Part shown: piece by piece, positions 33,016-41,608 of the stretch
Numbering within the stretch: position 1 is the first letter of the stretch
How the letters are laid out: each line of letters starts with the position of its first letter
Assembly (NCBI GenBank): GCA_030837785.1
Contig: JAUQYA010000086.1
Location: 1-64,000 of the forward strand
Source of the DNA: Albidovulum sp.
GTDB lineage: Bacteria; Pseudomonadota; Alphaproteobacteria; Rhodobacterales; Rhodobacteraceae
Length of the DNA: 64,000 nt
Direction: 5' to 3'
Notes under the pieces: generated by a model
The model's database searches: none
The model's input: only the letters and a program-made list of their open reading frames with translations
What the model was told of the DNA's origin: nothing
Position numbers and translations under genes: made by a program

Positions 33016-34284
33016 GTGAGGCACATTCACCTTGACCCGGTCGGTGGCATCGCGGGCGACATGTTCGTCGCGGCGCTCTTGGACACCTTCCCCGATCTGA
33101 CCGGGCGGGTGATGCAGGCGCTGCGGCAATCGGGGCTGGATGACAGCGTTGAGGTGGTGGCTTTTTCGTTCAGTGACGGCGTTCTGACCGGCACCCGGTT
33201 CAAGGTCTCGAAAGGCGCGGACGAAGCGCCCGGCGCCGGGGCGGAGGATCACCACCACCATCCCGGCGACCACCATCACCACCACGACACGCATGAAGCT
33301 CATTCCCACGACCCCCACGACCACACGCATTGGGCCGCGCTGCACAGCGATCTGGAGGCAAGCAGCCTGCCCGAAGGGGTGAAGCGCCATGCCATAGGCA
33401 TCTTTACCGAACTGGCCCAGGCCGAGGCGCAGGTCCATGGCAAGGCGGCGGCGGATGTGACCTTCCACGAGGTCGGCAACTGGGATTCCATTGCCGACAT
33501 CGTTGCCGCAGCAGCGCTGATCGATGCGCTTGCCCCGGCGGGCTGGTCGGTCGGGTCATTGCCCATCGGGCGTGGCCGGGTGAAGACGGCGCATGGCGAC
33601 CTGCCGGTCCCGGCACCGGCGACGAGCCTGTTGCTGCAAGGGTTTTCCCTGCACGACGACGGGCGGGACGGCGAGCGGGTGACGCCTACCGGGGCGGCGA
33701 TCCTGCGGTATCTGGCGCCGGCCGCAAGCCTGGGCAGCGCGCCGCGGGTGCTGAGAGCCTCGGGACATGGCTTTGGCACGCGGCGGCTTTTGGGCATGAG
33801 CAACGTCCTGCGGGTGCTGGCCTTCGAGGAGAGCGCCGCTGGGGCAACGACCGACACGGTGGCCGTCATCCGGTTCGAGATCGACGACCAGAATGGCGAG
33901 GAGCTGGCCGTGGCGCTCGATCATCTTCGCGCCGTTCCGGGCGTGATCGACGTGACGCAGGGGATGGCGCTTGGCAAGAAGGGGCGGATGATGGCTTCGG
34001 TGCAGGTGCTGGCCCAGCCGCAGGCGATGGAGGCAGTCTGCGACGCCTGCTTCCGCCAGACCACGACGCTCGGCCTGCGGACCCGGATCGAGGCGCGTCG
34101 GATTCTGGCGCGGCGCGAGGTGCAGGTGGGCGCGGCCCGCGTCAAGCTCGCCGATCGGCCGGGCGACACCACGGCGAAGACGGAAATGGATGATGTCGCG
34201 GCACTGGCCGAGGGCCACGCTGCCCGCGCGGCGGCACGGCAGGCAGCCGTGGCCTTGGCACAGGAGGACAACCAGCATGACTGA
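33016..34284 (+). CDS. larC: LarC, nickel insertion protein (CTP cyclometallase)
   Basis: A 422-residue LarC, which inserts nickel into the pincer cofactor using CTP. It starts with GTG after AGGTGGGG. The N-terminus HIHLDPVGGIAGDMFVAALLDTFP is the family hallmark. Residues 79-105 are a His-rich nickel-binding loop with 15 His in 27. FHEVGNWDSIADIV, DLPVPAPATSLLLQG and RVTPTGAAILRYLAP follow. The C-terminal LarC2 part (about 280-405) has IRFEIDDQNGEELAVALDHLRAVPGVIDV and CFRQTTTLGLRTRIEARRILAR. Here both halves are in one frame, unlike Lactiplantibacillus plantarum, where a frameshift joins them. It overlaps larE by 8 bases. Confidence 0.93.
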   Translation: MRHIHLDPVGGIAGDMFVAALLDTFPDLTGRVMQALRQSGLDDSVEVVAFSFSDGVLTGTRFKVSKGADEAPGAGAEDHHHHPGDHHHHHDTHEAHSHDPHDHTHWAALHSDLEASSLPEGVKRHAIGIFTELAQAEAQVHGKAAADVTFHEVGNWDSIADIVAAAALIDALAPAGWSVGSLPIGRGRVKTAHGDLPVPAPATSLLLQGFSLHDDGRDGERVTPTGAAILRYLAPAASLGSAPRVLRASGHGFGTRRLLGMSNVLRVLAFEESAAGATTDTVAVIRFEIDDQNGEELAVALDHLRAVPGVIDVTQGMALGKKGRMMASVQVLAQPQAMEAVCDACFRQTTTLGLRTRIEARRILARREVQVGAARVKLADRPGDTTAKTEMDDVAALAEGHAARAAARQAAVALAQEDNQHD

Positions 34285-35077
34285 AGCCGCCCTTGCGCTG
34301 GTTTTCGCAGCCGTCGATACCGCCGCCGTCGCCTGCTCAGGCGGGGTGGACAGCATGACGCTGGCCTTTGCCGCGCATCGCGGCATGGGTGGGCGGGTGA
34401 CGGTGTTCCACGCCGTTTCGCCCGCCGTGCCCAAGGCCGCGACCGAACGGGTCAGGGCCTATGCCGCCCGCGAGGGCTGGCACCTTTCCATCCTCGATGC
34501 GGGCGAATTCGCCGACGAGAACTATATGGCCAACCCGGCCAACCGCTGCTTCTTCTGCAAATCGAACCTTTATGGGTCATTGGCCGTAGCGGCGGGCAAG
34601 GCCCAGCTGTTCTCGGGCACCAATCTCGATGATCTGGGCGACTGGCGCCCGGGGCTGAAGGTGGCGGAAAACCATGGCGTGCGCCATCCCTTCGTCGAGG
34701 CCGGCATGACCAAGGCCGATGTCCGCGCACTGGCCGCCACTTTCGGGCTGCATGACATTGCCGAAATGCCCTCGGCCCCCTGTCTGTCAAGCCGGATCGA
34801 GACCGGGCTGCGCATCGACCCGACTTCCCTTCTGGCGATTGACCGGGCAGAAATCCTGCTGCGTGCGCGCCTTCAGGCGCAGACCATCCGCTGCCGGCTG
34901 CGCGGCGCGGGCGTGGTGATCGAACTTGATCCAGCCGCACTTGCAGCGCTGCCCGAGCCGCTGCGCGATGAACTGGCGGCCGGGGTCCGCGCAACCTTCG
35001 CACACCTGGGCGCGATTGTGATTTCCTTCGCGGCCTACGAGCGGGGCTCGGCCTTCCTGAAGGGGGATGCAGCATGA
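34277..35077 (+). CDS. larE: LarE, ATP-dependent sulfur transferase
   Basis: A 266-residue PP-loop enzyme that adds sulfur atoms to the cofactor precursor. The PP-loop is ACSGGVDSM (about 19-27). Cys91 and Cys94 in NRCFFCKSNLYG and Cys169 in APCLSSRIETG match the three-cysteine LarE type, which in characterised homologues holds a [4Fe-4S] cluster that carries the donated sulfur, in contrast to the single sacrificial cysteine of L. plantarum LarE. GTNLDDLGDWRPGLKVAENHGVRHP is typical. It overlaps larC and larB by short ATGA-type overlaps. Confidence 0.93.
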   Translation: MTEAALALVFAAVDTAAVACSGGVDSMTLAFAAHRGMGGRVTVFHAVSPAVPKAATERVRAYAAREGWHLSILDAGEFADENYMANPANRCFFCKSNLYGSLAVAAGKAQLFSGTNLDDLGDWRPGLKVAENHGVRHPFVEAGMTKADVRALAATFGLHDIAEMPSAPCLSSRIETGLRIDPTSLLAIDRAEILLRARLQAQTIRCRLRGAGVVIELDPAALAALPEPLRDELAAGVRATFAHLGAIVISFAAYERGSAFLKGDAA

Positions 35078-35781
35078 GCGACGGAGAGGTCCGGCTTGAT
35101 TTCGAGCGGGTCGAGCGGGTCGGTTTCGACGAGGCCATCCTTTGCGCCCGCAAGTCCGATGCGCAACTTGCCACCATCATGGACGACCTTCTCTCCGGCG
35201 GTGCAGGCGCGCTGATGACACGGCTGGAACCGGAAGTTTTCACCCGGTTTCAGAACAGCCACCGCGAGCGGACCAGCTTCGACCCGGTCTCCCGCACCGG
35301 CTATTTCAATCACGTCCCGCACGCCAATCCCGACCTGCCGCCCGTCGCGGTTGTCTCGGCCGGAACCTCGGACATGCCGCAGGCGGCCGAGGCGCTTCGG
35401 ACACTGGCCTATTTCGGCGTCCCGACGCGGCAGTTCATTGACATCGGCGTCGCCGGGCTTTGGCGGCTGCTGGAGCGGGTTGATGAGTTGCGCCGCTTTC
35501 CCGTCGTCATCGCCGTTGCCGGGATGGACGGCGCCCTGCCCAGTGTCCTGGGTGGGCTGATTCCGGGGGCGATCATCTGCTTGCCGACCTCGACCGGATA
35601 TGGGGTGTCGCGCGGCGGCGAAACCGCGCTCAACGCGGCACTCGCCTCCTGCGCACCGGGCTTGAGCGTCGTGAACATCGACAACGGCTATGGCGCCGCC
35701 TGTGCCGCCTTTCGTATCGCCAACATGATTGGCAAAAGTTGGCACGCGCCCGTCAGGAGCGCGGAGGCAATGGTGCCCTAA
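35074..35781 (+). CDS. larB: LarB, nicotinic acid adenine dinucleotide carboxylase
   Basis: A 235-residue LarB, the PurE-like enzyme that carboxylates and hydrolyses nicotinic acid adenine dinucleotide in the first step of nickel-pincer-nucleotide synthesis. The N-terminal part has VGFDEAILCARKSDAQLATIM. The PurE-like core (about 85-225) has VSAGTSDMPQAAEALRTL, DIGVAGLWRLLERVDEL, VVIAVAGMDGALPSVLGGLIPGAIICLPTSTGYG and VVNIDNGYGAACAAFRIANMIG. It ends the lar cluster; its last 29 bases overlap the convergent LysR gene. Confidence 0.93.
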   Translation: MSDGEVRLDFERVERVGFDEAILCARKSDAQLATIMDDLLSGGAGALMTRLEPEVFTRFQNSHRERTSFDPVSRTGYFNHVPHANPDLPPVAVVSAGTSDMPQAAEALRTLAYFGVPTRQFIDIGVAGLWRLLERVDELRRFPVVIAVAGMDGALPSVLGGLIPGAIICLPTSTGYGVSRGGETALNAALASCAPGLSVVNIDNGYGAACAAFRIANMIGKSWHAPVRSAEAMVP

Positions 35782-36664
35782 CCCCCATCTCCCGCGCCAG
35801 ATCGAAGAAGCCCGCGATGTATTCGACCGCCTCTTCGCCCCGGCGCACGCCGACATTGACATGTTTGAAAAGGCCTGCCTGTCCCAGCCGCAGGGTCCGG
35901 ATCGGCAGGCCCGCACCTTCGTCCTGCACCAGCCAGTCCGGCAAGACCGCGACGCAGCGGCCAGCGGCGACGAGGTTCAGCATGAGATCGGTCGTTTCGG
36001 CGGTCCGGTGACGGCGCGGCCGGCAATCGGCTGGCACGAGAAAGCGGGTGTAGATATCAAGTCGTTCCAATGTCACGGGGACGGTGATTAGCTCTTCATC
36101 CAGCAAATCCTGAGGCGCAACGACAGCGCGAGCCGCCAGTGGACGATCTTCGTGGACCACAAGCACAAGTTCGTATCCAAAGACGGGGCTGAAATGCAGG
36201 TCCGGCTGATCCATCGGGTCGGGCGTGATCAGAAGGTCGATCTCGTGCGAAAGCAGTGCCGCAACCCCGTCAAAGCGAAAGGCAGTCCGCAGTTCGAAAT
36301 CCACGTCCGGCCAATGGGCGAGGTAGTGCGGTGTCAACCGCATCAGCCATTTCTGACAGGGGTGGCATTCCATCCCTACACGCAATGTGCCGCGCCGGCC
36401 TCCGGCGAAATCGGCCAGCACCTGTTCGGCATGGTCGAGTTGTGGAAGCAGCCGCTCTGCCAGCGCCAGAAGGTATTCCCCGGTTTGGGTGAAGCGCAGG
36501 CCGCGCCCGTCCTTTTCCCAGACCTTGACGGCGTGCCGCTCTTCGAACTTGCGGATCATGTGTGAAAGCGCCGACTGGCTGACATTCAGCTTTTCGGCAG
36601 CGGCAGTGACGCCCCCCTGACGCTGAACTTCCCGAAGGATTGCAAGGTGCTGACGATCGAGCAT
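35753..36664 (-). CDS. LysR family regulator of the lar cluster (probable)
   Basis: A 303-residue LysR-type regulator. The N-terminal helix-turn-helix (about 2-60) reads LDRQHLAILREVQRQGGVTAAAEKLNVSQSALSHMIRKFEERHAVKVWEKDGRGLRFT. The substrate-binding part (about 90-295) begins GTLRVGMECHPC. The pattern ECHPC is also seen in MetR-like regulators, which respond to homocysteine, so a sulfur or methionine ligand is possible. It is convergent with larB. A TGATTC-N9-GAATCA site lies directly upstream, and a related motif is in front of the lar cluster. Confidence 0.88.
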   Translation of the reverse strand: MLDRQHLAILREVQRQGGVTAAAEKLNVSQSALSHMIRKFEERHAVKVWEKDGRGLRFTQTGEYLLALAERLLPQLDHAEQVLADFAGGRRGTLRVGMECHPCQKWLMRLTPHYLAHWPDVDFELRTAFRFDGVAALLSHEIDLLITPDPMDQPDLHFSPVFGYELVLVVHEDRPLAARAVVAPQDLLDEELITVPVTLERLDIYTRFLVPADCRPRRHRTAETTDLMLNLVAAGRCVAVLPDWLVQDEGAGLPIRTLRLGQAGLFKHVNVGVRRGEEAVEYIAGFFDLAREMGVRAPLPPRS

Positions 36665-36667
36665 GAA

Positions 36668-36688
36668 TGATTCCTGTTCATTGAATCA
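36668..36688. promoter_or_regulatory. LysR-type binding site (TGATTC-N9-GAATCA)
   Basis: A perfect 6-bp inverted repeat with a 9-base spacer, containing the T-N11-A core of LysR-type boxes. It sits 4 bases before the start of the LysR gene, as for autorepression, and shares CATGAAT and GTTCATTGA with the site at 30320. Confidence 0.6.
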
Positions 36689-36931
36689 CGCAACTCTAGC
36701 AGAGTTTTTCATGAATCAATTGCATCATTCGGGACTTGCCCAAACAGCAGAGCCGTAGCTGCGACGGCCCGGCCAATGACATGCGGTGCCCTGCGATTAC
36801 TGCTACGGCAAGAACTTGGAGCGGGCTCTGAATGCCCGAACCGCCCGGAAAACGGATTGTCGTCGTTGATATGGCAGAAACTGGGGGTCAGGACAGCATC
36901 TGAGAAGGCCGTGGCGTAAAATATACATGAT

Positions 36932-36956
36932 ATGTCACTTCGTCGAGATACGGCCA
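36932..36956. promoter_or_regulatory. Shared operator motif, copy 1 (bisC-like gene)
   Basis: A 25-base element with core CGTCGAGATAC, identical in 22 of 25 bases to 40239-40263. It lies 107 bases upstream of the molybdoenzyme start. The second copy lies between the AraC and MFS genes in the same orientation relative to the gene it precedes. A binding site for the AraC regulator at 39325-40200 is the natural inference. Confidence 0.6.
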
Positions 36957-37063
36957 TCACCGCTCTAAGCTATCATGAAATTCGCTCCGTCGAGGCTGGT
37001 GGTTCCTGCCAGACCGTGCATCAAACGGGAGCGTCTCATTCGTTCCAGCCCGGGAGAACCATC

Positions 37064-39388
37064 ATGCTTGAGGACAAGGTGTCAGAACGGACCGACGGAA
37101 AAGAGGTCCCCTTCCGCCCACACACCTCGCATTGGGGCGTGTTCTCGGCGCGGATGGTCGCGGGGCAGCTTGAGGTGCGCCCGCATGAGGGCGACCCCGA
37201 CCCGAACGCCATTCTCCAGAATTTTCCCGACGCCCTGCGCCACCGGGCGCGGATCGCCCTTCCGATGGTGCGGCGGGGATGGCTCGAAAACGGCCCCGGT
37301 CCTGATGATCGCCGCGGGCGCGATGATTTCGTGGCTGTCTCTTGGGAACAGGCACTGGACCTGCTGGCCCGCGAGCTTGCCCGCGTCCGCGACGGTGCGG
37401 GTCCCGGCGCCATCTTCGGCGGCTCTTACGGCTGGGCCAGCGCTGGCCGATTTCACCATGCACAAAGCCAGATTCACCGTTTTCTGAACACCGCCTGCGG
37501 CGGCTATGTCAAATCGTTGACCAGCTATTCCTCCGGATCGTCGCAGGTGCTGATCCCGCATATCATCGGTGATCACGAGGGGCTGGCAAAGCGCAACGTC
37601 ACCTGGGAGCAGGTGGCGGAGCAAACCGAGATTCTGCTCGCTTTCGGCGGCATGGCGCTGAAGAACTCGATGGTGGCCGGCGGCAGCGTCAGCCGGCACG
37701 TTGAACGCGGTGCGATGCAGCGGGCAGCAGAGCGGGGTTGCGACTTCGTGTTGGTAAGCCCGCTTCGCTCGGATCTGCCGGAAGAGGCGCGGGCTGAGTG
37801 GGTCTCCTGCATTCCCGCCAGCGACACCGCGCTGATGATGGGGATCGTCCACACCCTCGTTGTCGAGGGCAGGCATGATCGTACCTTTCTGGAACGCTAC
37901 ACCTCGGGCTGGCCGGTCTTTGAGCGCTACCTTCTGGGCGAGACAGATGGCCAGCCGAAGGACGCGACCTGGGCGGCCGATCTGACCGGCGTGCCCGCCG
38001 ACAAGATCGTTGCGCTCGCCCGACGCCTGCACGGCAAGCGGGCACTCATCGTCGTGTCACATTCGCTGCAACGCGCCGAACACGGCGAACAGCCGGTCTG
38101 GATGGGCATGGTGCTGGCGGCCGCACTCGGGCAGGTCGGCTTGCCCGGCGGCGGTTATGCCTATCCGCTTGGCGCCATCGCCTATTATGGGCGGCGCTAC
38201 AATGCCGTGCCGCTGCCCACGCTGTCGCCGGGGCAGAATGGCGTCAGCGACTTCATTCCGGTGGCGCGCATCGCGGACATGCTGCTCAATCCCGGCGAAC
38301 CCTACCGTTTCAACGGCGAGACGCGCACTTACCCCGAAATCAAGCTCGTCTACTGGGCTGGCGGCAACCCGTTTCACCACCATCAGGACCTGAACCGATT
38401 GCGCAGGGCCTTCGCGCAACTCGATACCCTCGTCGTGCACGAACTGGCCTGGACGGCGACGGCGCGGCATGCCGATATCGTTCTGCCCTGCACCATGACG
38501 CTGGAGCGCGAGGATATCGGCGCCAACTCGAACGATCCGCTGCTGGTGCCGATGCACCCGGTCGCGCCGCCCTTCGGCGAGGCGCGTGATGACTATGCGA
38601 TCTTCGCGGATCTGTCGGAAAGGCTTGGCGTGGGGGCGGCCTTCACCGAAGGTCGCACGGTCCGCCAGTGGCTCGAACATCTTTACGAGCCGTTGCGGGC
38701 CGGGCTGGAGGCAAAGGGACGGCCCGCGCCGGATTTCGCCGCATTCTGGAACAGCAACGGCATCGAACTGCCACAGCAGCCGGACGATGGCGGCTATCTG
38801 CGGGCCTTCCGCGACGACCCCGAGGCCCATCCACTGCCGACACCGAGCGGCCGGCTGCAAATCTTCTCGGAGCGGATTGCGAGCTTTGGTGAGGCGGACT
38901 GCCCCGGCCATCCCACTTGGCTGGGCCAGCCCTATGCGCCGGACGAGGCGACGCCCTTCGTCCTGATCTCAAACCAGCCCGCCACCCGGCTGCACAGCCA
39001 GCTTGATTTCGGCGGCCACAGCATCGGCGCAAAACACAGGGGACGCGAGGTGGCGACGATGAGCCCCGAGGATGCGGCGGCGCGCGGCATTGCCGAGGGG
39101 GACATCATCCGGGTTTTCAATGCGCGCGGTGCCTGCCTGGCTGCCGTGACCCTGTCCGACGGCATCCGGCGCGGCGTGATCCAGCTGCCGACCGGGGCCT
39201 GGTATGATCCCGCCGATCCGAACGAGGACCACCCGCTCTGCGTGCATGGCAACCCCAATGTCCTGACCCGCGACATCGGCACCTCGGCGCTCGCGCAGGG
39301 CTGCACCGGGCAACTGACAATGGTTCAGGTCGAGCGGTTCGAAGGCAACCTGCCGCCGATCCGCGCCTTTGACCCGCCGGGCGAATAG
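37064..39388 (+). CDS. Molybdopterin-dependent sulfoxide/N-oxide reductase, BisC-like
   Basis: A 774-residue enzyme of the DMSO reductase family, closest in pattern to biotin sulfoxide reductase BisC and TorA. The serine ligand of molybdenum is in GGSYGWASAGRFHHAQSQIHRFLN (about residues 105-128). There is no N-terminal iron-sulfur motif and no Tat signal, which fits cytoplasmic BisC; it would reduce biotin or methionine/cysteine-derived sulfoxides with cytoplasmic electron donors. GGNPFHHHQDLNRLRRAF and VVHELAWTATARHADIVLP are family segments. The ATG at 37064 follows GGGAG; the open frame back to 36932 covers the regulatory motif. The 3' end overlaps the convergent AraC gene by 64 bases. 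Confidence 0.9.
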   Translation: MLEDKVSERTDGKEVPFRPHTSHWGVFSARMVAGQLEVRPHEGDPDPNAILQNFPDALRHRARIALPMVRRGWLENGPGPDDRRGRDDFVAVSWEQALDLLARELARVRDGAGPGAIFGGSYGWASAGRFHHAQSQIHRFLNTACGGYVKSLTSYSSGSSQVLIPHIIGDHEGLAKRNVTWEQVAEQTEILLAFGGMALKNSMVAGGSVSRHVERGAMQRAAERGCDFVLVSPLRSDLPEEARAEWVSCIPASDTALMMGIVHTLVVEGRHDRTFLERYTSGWPVFERYLLGETDGQPKDATWAADLTGVPADKIVALARRLHGKRALIVVSHSLQRAEHGEQPVWMGMVLAAALGQVGLPGGGYAYPLGAIAYYGRRYNAVPLPTLSPGQNGVSDFIPVARIADMLLNPGEPYRFNGETRTYPEIKLVYWAGGNPFHHHQDLNRLRRAFAQLDTLVVHELAWTATARHADIVLPCTMTLEREDIGANSNDPLLVPMHPVAPPFGEARDDYAIFADLSERLGVGAAFTEGRTVRQWLEHLYEPLRAGLEAKGRPAPDFAAFWNSNGIELPQQPDDGGYLRAFRDDPEAHPLPTPSGRLQIFSERIASFGEADCPGHPTWLGQPYAPDEATPFVLISNQPATRLHSQLDFGGHSIGAKHRGREVATMSPEDAAARGIAEGDIIRVFNARGACLAAVTLSDGIRRGVIQLPTGAWYDPADPNEDHPLCVHGNPNVLTRDIGTSALAQGCTGQLTMVQVERFEGNLPPIRAFDPPGE

Positions 39389-40200
39389 GCTGTCTCATCT
39401 GAGGCAGGGTCATGGCCCTGCATCGGGTGGCCGCGCATGTAGGCTTGCGGGCTCTGGCCCATCTCGCTGCGGAATGCGAAGACGAAGGCCGAGGTCGAGC
39501 CATAGCCCAGTTCCATCGCCACCCGCGTGACACCAAGGCCGCCACCCAGCAATTCGATTGACCGAAAGAGCCGCAGACGTCTGCGCCAGCTGCGCAGGCT
39601 CATTCCCATTTCGGCATTGAACCGGCGCGCCAGCGTGCGTGGCGACATGTTCAGATCGCGCCCCCATTCCTCGGGTCCACGTTCATCGCAAGGATCGAGA
39701 TAGAGCGCCTCGCAAAGTGCGGTCAGCGGAACATTGCGAGGCCAAGGCAAAGCACTTGGCAGGGGCTGGACCCGTGCAAGCTGGTCGAGCAAAAGCGCAG
39801 TCACCCGGCCGCGATAGTCAACGTCCTCGCGCCGTTGTTCGATGGCCGCAGCCTCAACGATCAGGGCCTGAAACAGACGGGACATCCTGAAGATCGTCGG
39901 GCTCTGGGGCAAGCCGGCGCCCGCTTCGCTGGCAATCCAGAGGCTGCGAAAAACGGCACCGAGCAGCGACCCGACGCGATGCGGTGTCGCCGTAGGCAGC
40001 CAAAGGGCTTCGTCCGGCGTGATGACAAAGGACTCCCGGTCCGTCGTGACGGTGAGCACGCCCGAAATCGCATAAACCAGCTGATTCCAGTCATGCGAAT
40101 GCTCAGGAAAGTAGTGCCGTGCCGCGATGGATTCGGCGCGCACGGTAATCGGCTCCGGCGCGGGAAGCCCTGACGGAAGTATGATCGGATGCCAGGACAT
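39325..40200 (-). CDS. AraC family regulator
   Basis: A 291-residue regulator. The N-terminal cupin-type sensing domain (about 15-110) contains ARHYFPEHSHDWNQLVYAISGVLTV and LWLPTATPHRV. The C-terminal AraC DNA-binding domain (about 170-265) has MSPRTLARRFNAEMGMSLRSWRRRLRLFRS and LGYGSTSAFVFAFRSEMGQSPQAYMRG. An ATG 15 codons upstream (40245) would place the start inside the shared operator, and the ATG at 40200 has GGGGAG 10 bases before it. It is divergent from the MFS gene and convergent with the bisC-like gene, and probably controls both. Confidence 0.9.
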   Translation of the reverse strand: MSWHPIILPSGLPAPEPITVRAESIAARHYFPEHSHDWNQLVYAISGVLTVTTDRESFVITPDEALWLPTATPHRVGSLLGAVFRSLWIASEAGAGLPQSPTIFRMSRLFQALIVEAAAIEQRREDVDYRGRVTALLLDQLARVQPLPSALPWPRNVPLTALCEALYLDPCDERGPEEWGRDLNMSPRTLARRFNAEMGMSLRSWRRRLRLFRSIELLGGGLGVTRVAMELGYGSTSAFVFAFRSEMGQSPQAYMRGHPMQGHDPASDETAYSPGGSKARIGGRLPSNRST

Positions 40201-40238
40201 GCGGCCTATCTCCCCGTTTGGCAGATAATCAATATAGA

Positions 40239-40263
40239 ATGTCAATCCGTCGAGATACAGCCA
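40239..40263. promoter_or_regulatory. Shared operator motif, copy 2 (AraC-MFS intergenic)
   Basis: Twenty-two of 25 bases match 36932-36956, with an identical 11-base core CGTCGAGATAC followed by A/G and GCCA. It lies 38 bases upstream of the AraC start and 82 bases upstream of the MFS start. Confidence 0.6.
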
Positions 40264-40345
40264 AATCTCAGACCGCTATGGTCGAGACGGATCACATCTC
40301 AAGGTCCGCCGCAGAACCCCAATGCCAGAGCCCCCAGAAGGTCAC

Positions 40346-41572
40346 ATGTCCGACGCCGTCGCTTCCCTACCGCATGAAAATGCCCACACGCCGGAACTCC
40401 GGTTCGGGCGGGGCAATGTCTGGCGCCTTGCGATTGCCCAAGCGCTTGGCGGAGCGAATTCCGCCATCGTCTATTCCACCGGTGCGATCGTCGGAAACAT
40501 GCTCGCCCCAAGTCCGGCGCTGGCAACGCTGCCGATTTCAATCTTCGTGGTCGGCATGGCGGCGTCAACCCTGCCCGCCGGTGCCATTGCCCAGCGATAC
40601 GGCCGCCGCGCGGCGTTTCTGGCCGGCACGAGTTGCGGCGTACTTGTGGGGCTTCTGGCCGCGCTTGCGGTCGTGGTCGGGTCGTTCTGGCTCTTTTGCC
40701 TCGCCACGCTTTTCGGAGGTGCCTATGCGGCCGTCGTCCTGTCCTTCCGCTTCGCCGCGGCAGACTGTGTGCCGCCCGAGAGACGCGCCCGCGCCCTGTC
40801 CTTCGTCATGGCCGGCGGTGTCCTCGCCGGCGTGATCGGGCCGCAGATTGTCACCCATACGATGTATCTCTGGATGCCCTATCTGTTCGCGGCGAGCTAC
40901 CTCGCCCAAGCGGCGGTCGCGGCGGCCTCGGCGCTGGTCCTGACCGGCGTGCGACTGCCAGCCCCAACTCCCTTCGAAACGGCAGGCGGGCGTCCGCTCC
41001 TCGAAATCGTACGGCAGCCGGGCCTTGTCATCGCCGTGATCGTGGGGGTCGTATCCTACCTTCTCATGAACTTCCTGATGACCGCGGCGCCCCTGGCCAT
41101 GCAGCTCTGTGGCCTCTCGCAGGAATCCTCCAACCTCGCCATCCAGTGGCATGTGATTGCGATGTATGCGCCAAGCTTTGTCACCGGCCGGCTGATCTCG
41201 CGCTTTGGGGCGCGGCGGGTGGTGGCGGCAGGGCTCATGCTGACGGGATTGTCGGCCACAGTTGGGCTGACGGGGGTCGATGTGGCGCATTTCTGGCTCA
41301 CGCTGGTCATTCTCGGGGTTGGATGGAACTTCGGCTTTGTCGGCGCTTCGGCGCTGGTGCTGGAATGCCACCGCCCCGAAGAAAAGGCACGGGTGCAATC
41401 GCTGAACGACTTCGCCGTGTTCGGGACAATGGCCTTCGGATCCTTCCTCTCCGGCGGTCTGCTGACGGCCTATGGTTGGACCACAATCCTCTGGCTGACG
41501 TTCGTTCCGCTGCTTCTTGCGGCCGCCACCCTGGCACTTGGCCGGGCGCGACGCGGCACCTTCCACCCCTGA
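40346..41572 (+). CDS. MFS transporter
   Basis: A 408-residue major facilitator with about 12 membrane segments. The conserved loop after the second segment is AIAQRYGRRAAFLAG (about 81-95), and the second-half copy is ISRFGARRVVAAGLML. The central helices lack obvious charged ligands, so the substrate cannot be read. It starts the rightward gene series under the shared operator and precedes an enolase-superfamily enzyme by 36 bases. An AGAAGG binding site precedes the ATG. Confidence 0.88.
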   Translation: MSDAVASLPHENAHTPELRFGRGNVWRLAIAQALGGANSAIVYSTGAIVGNMLAPSPALATLPISIFVVGMAASTLPAGAIAQRYGRRAAFLAGTSCGVLVGLLAALAVVVGSFWLFCLATLFGGAYAAVVLSFRFAAADCVPPERRARALSFVMAGGVLAGVIGPQIVTHTMYLWMPYLFAASYLAQAAVAAASALVLTGVRLPAPTPFETAGGRPLLEIVRQPGLVIAVIVGVVSYLLMNFLMTAAPLAMQLCGLSQESSNLAIQWHVIAMYAPSFVTGRLISRFGARRVVAAGLMLTGLSATVGLTGVDVAHFWLTLVILGVGWNFGFVGASALVLECHRPEEKARVQSLNDFAVFGTMAFGSFLSGGLLTAYGWTTILWLTFVPLLLAAATLALGRARRGTFHP

Positions 41573-41608
41573 ACCCTGACCGCAAGACGTGACCGAGGAG
41601 AGCCCCCG

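Larger units (their letters stand above)
36665..37063. other. Intergenic region between the LysR and bisC-like genes
   Basis: A 399-base gap between divergent genes. At the left it holds the LysR box (36668-36688) and a second AT-rich stretch near 36707-36730 with ATGAATCAATTGCATCATTC-like elements. At the right it holds the motif at 36932-36956 shared with the MFS promoter. Between these, 36740-36925, I see no gene with domains or a ribosome binding site. Confidence 0.6.

Noticed and set aside
36932..37063. 44-codon N-terminal extension of the molybdoenzyme
   Set aside because: It covers the 25-base motif shared with a non-coding region and lacks a binding site; the ATG at 37064 has one.
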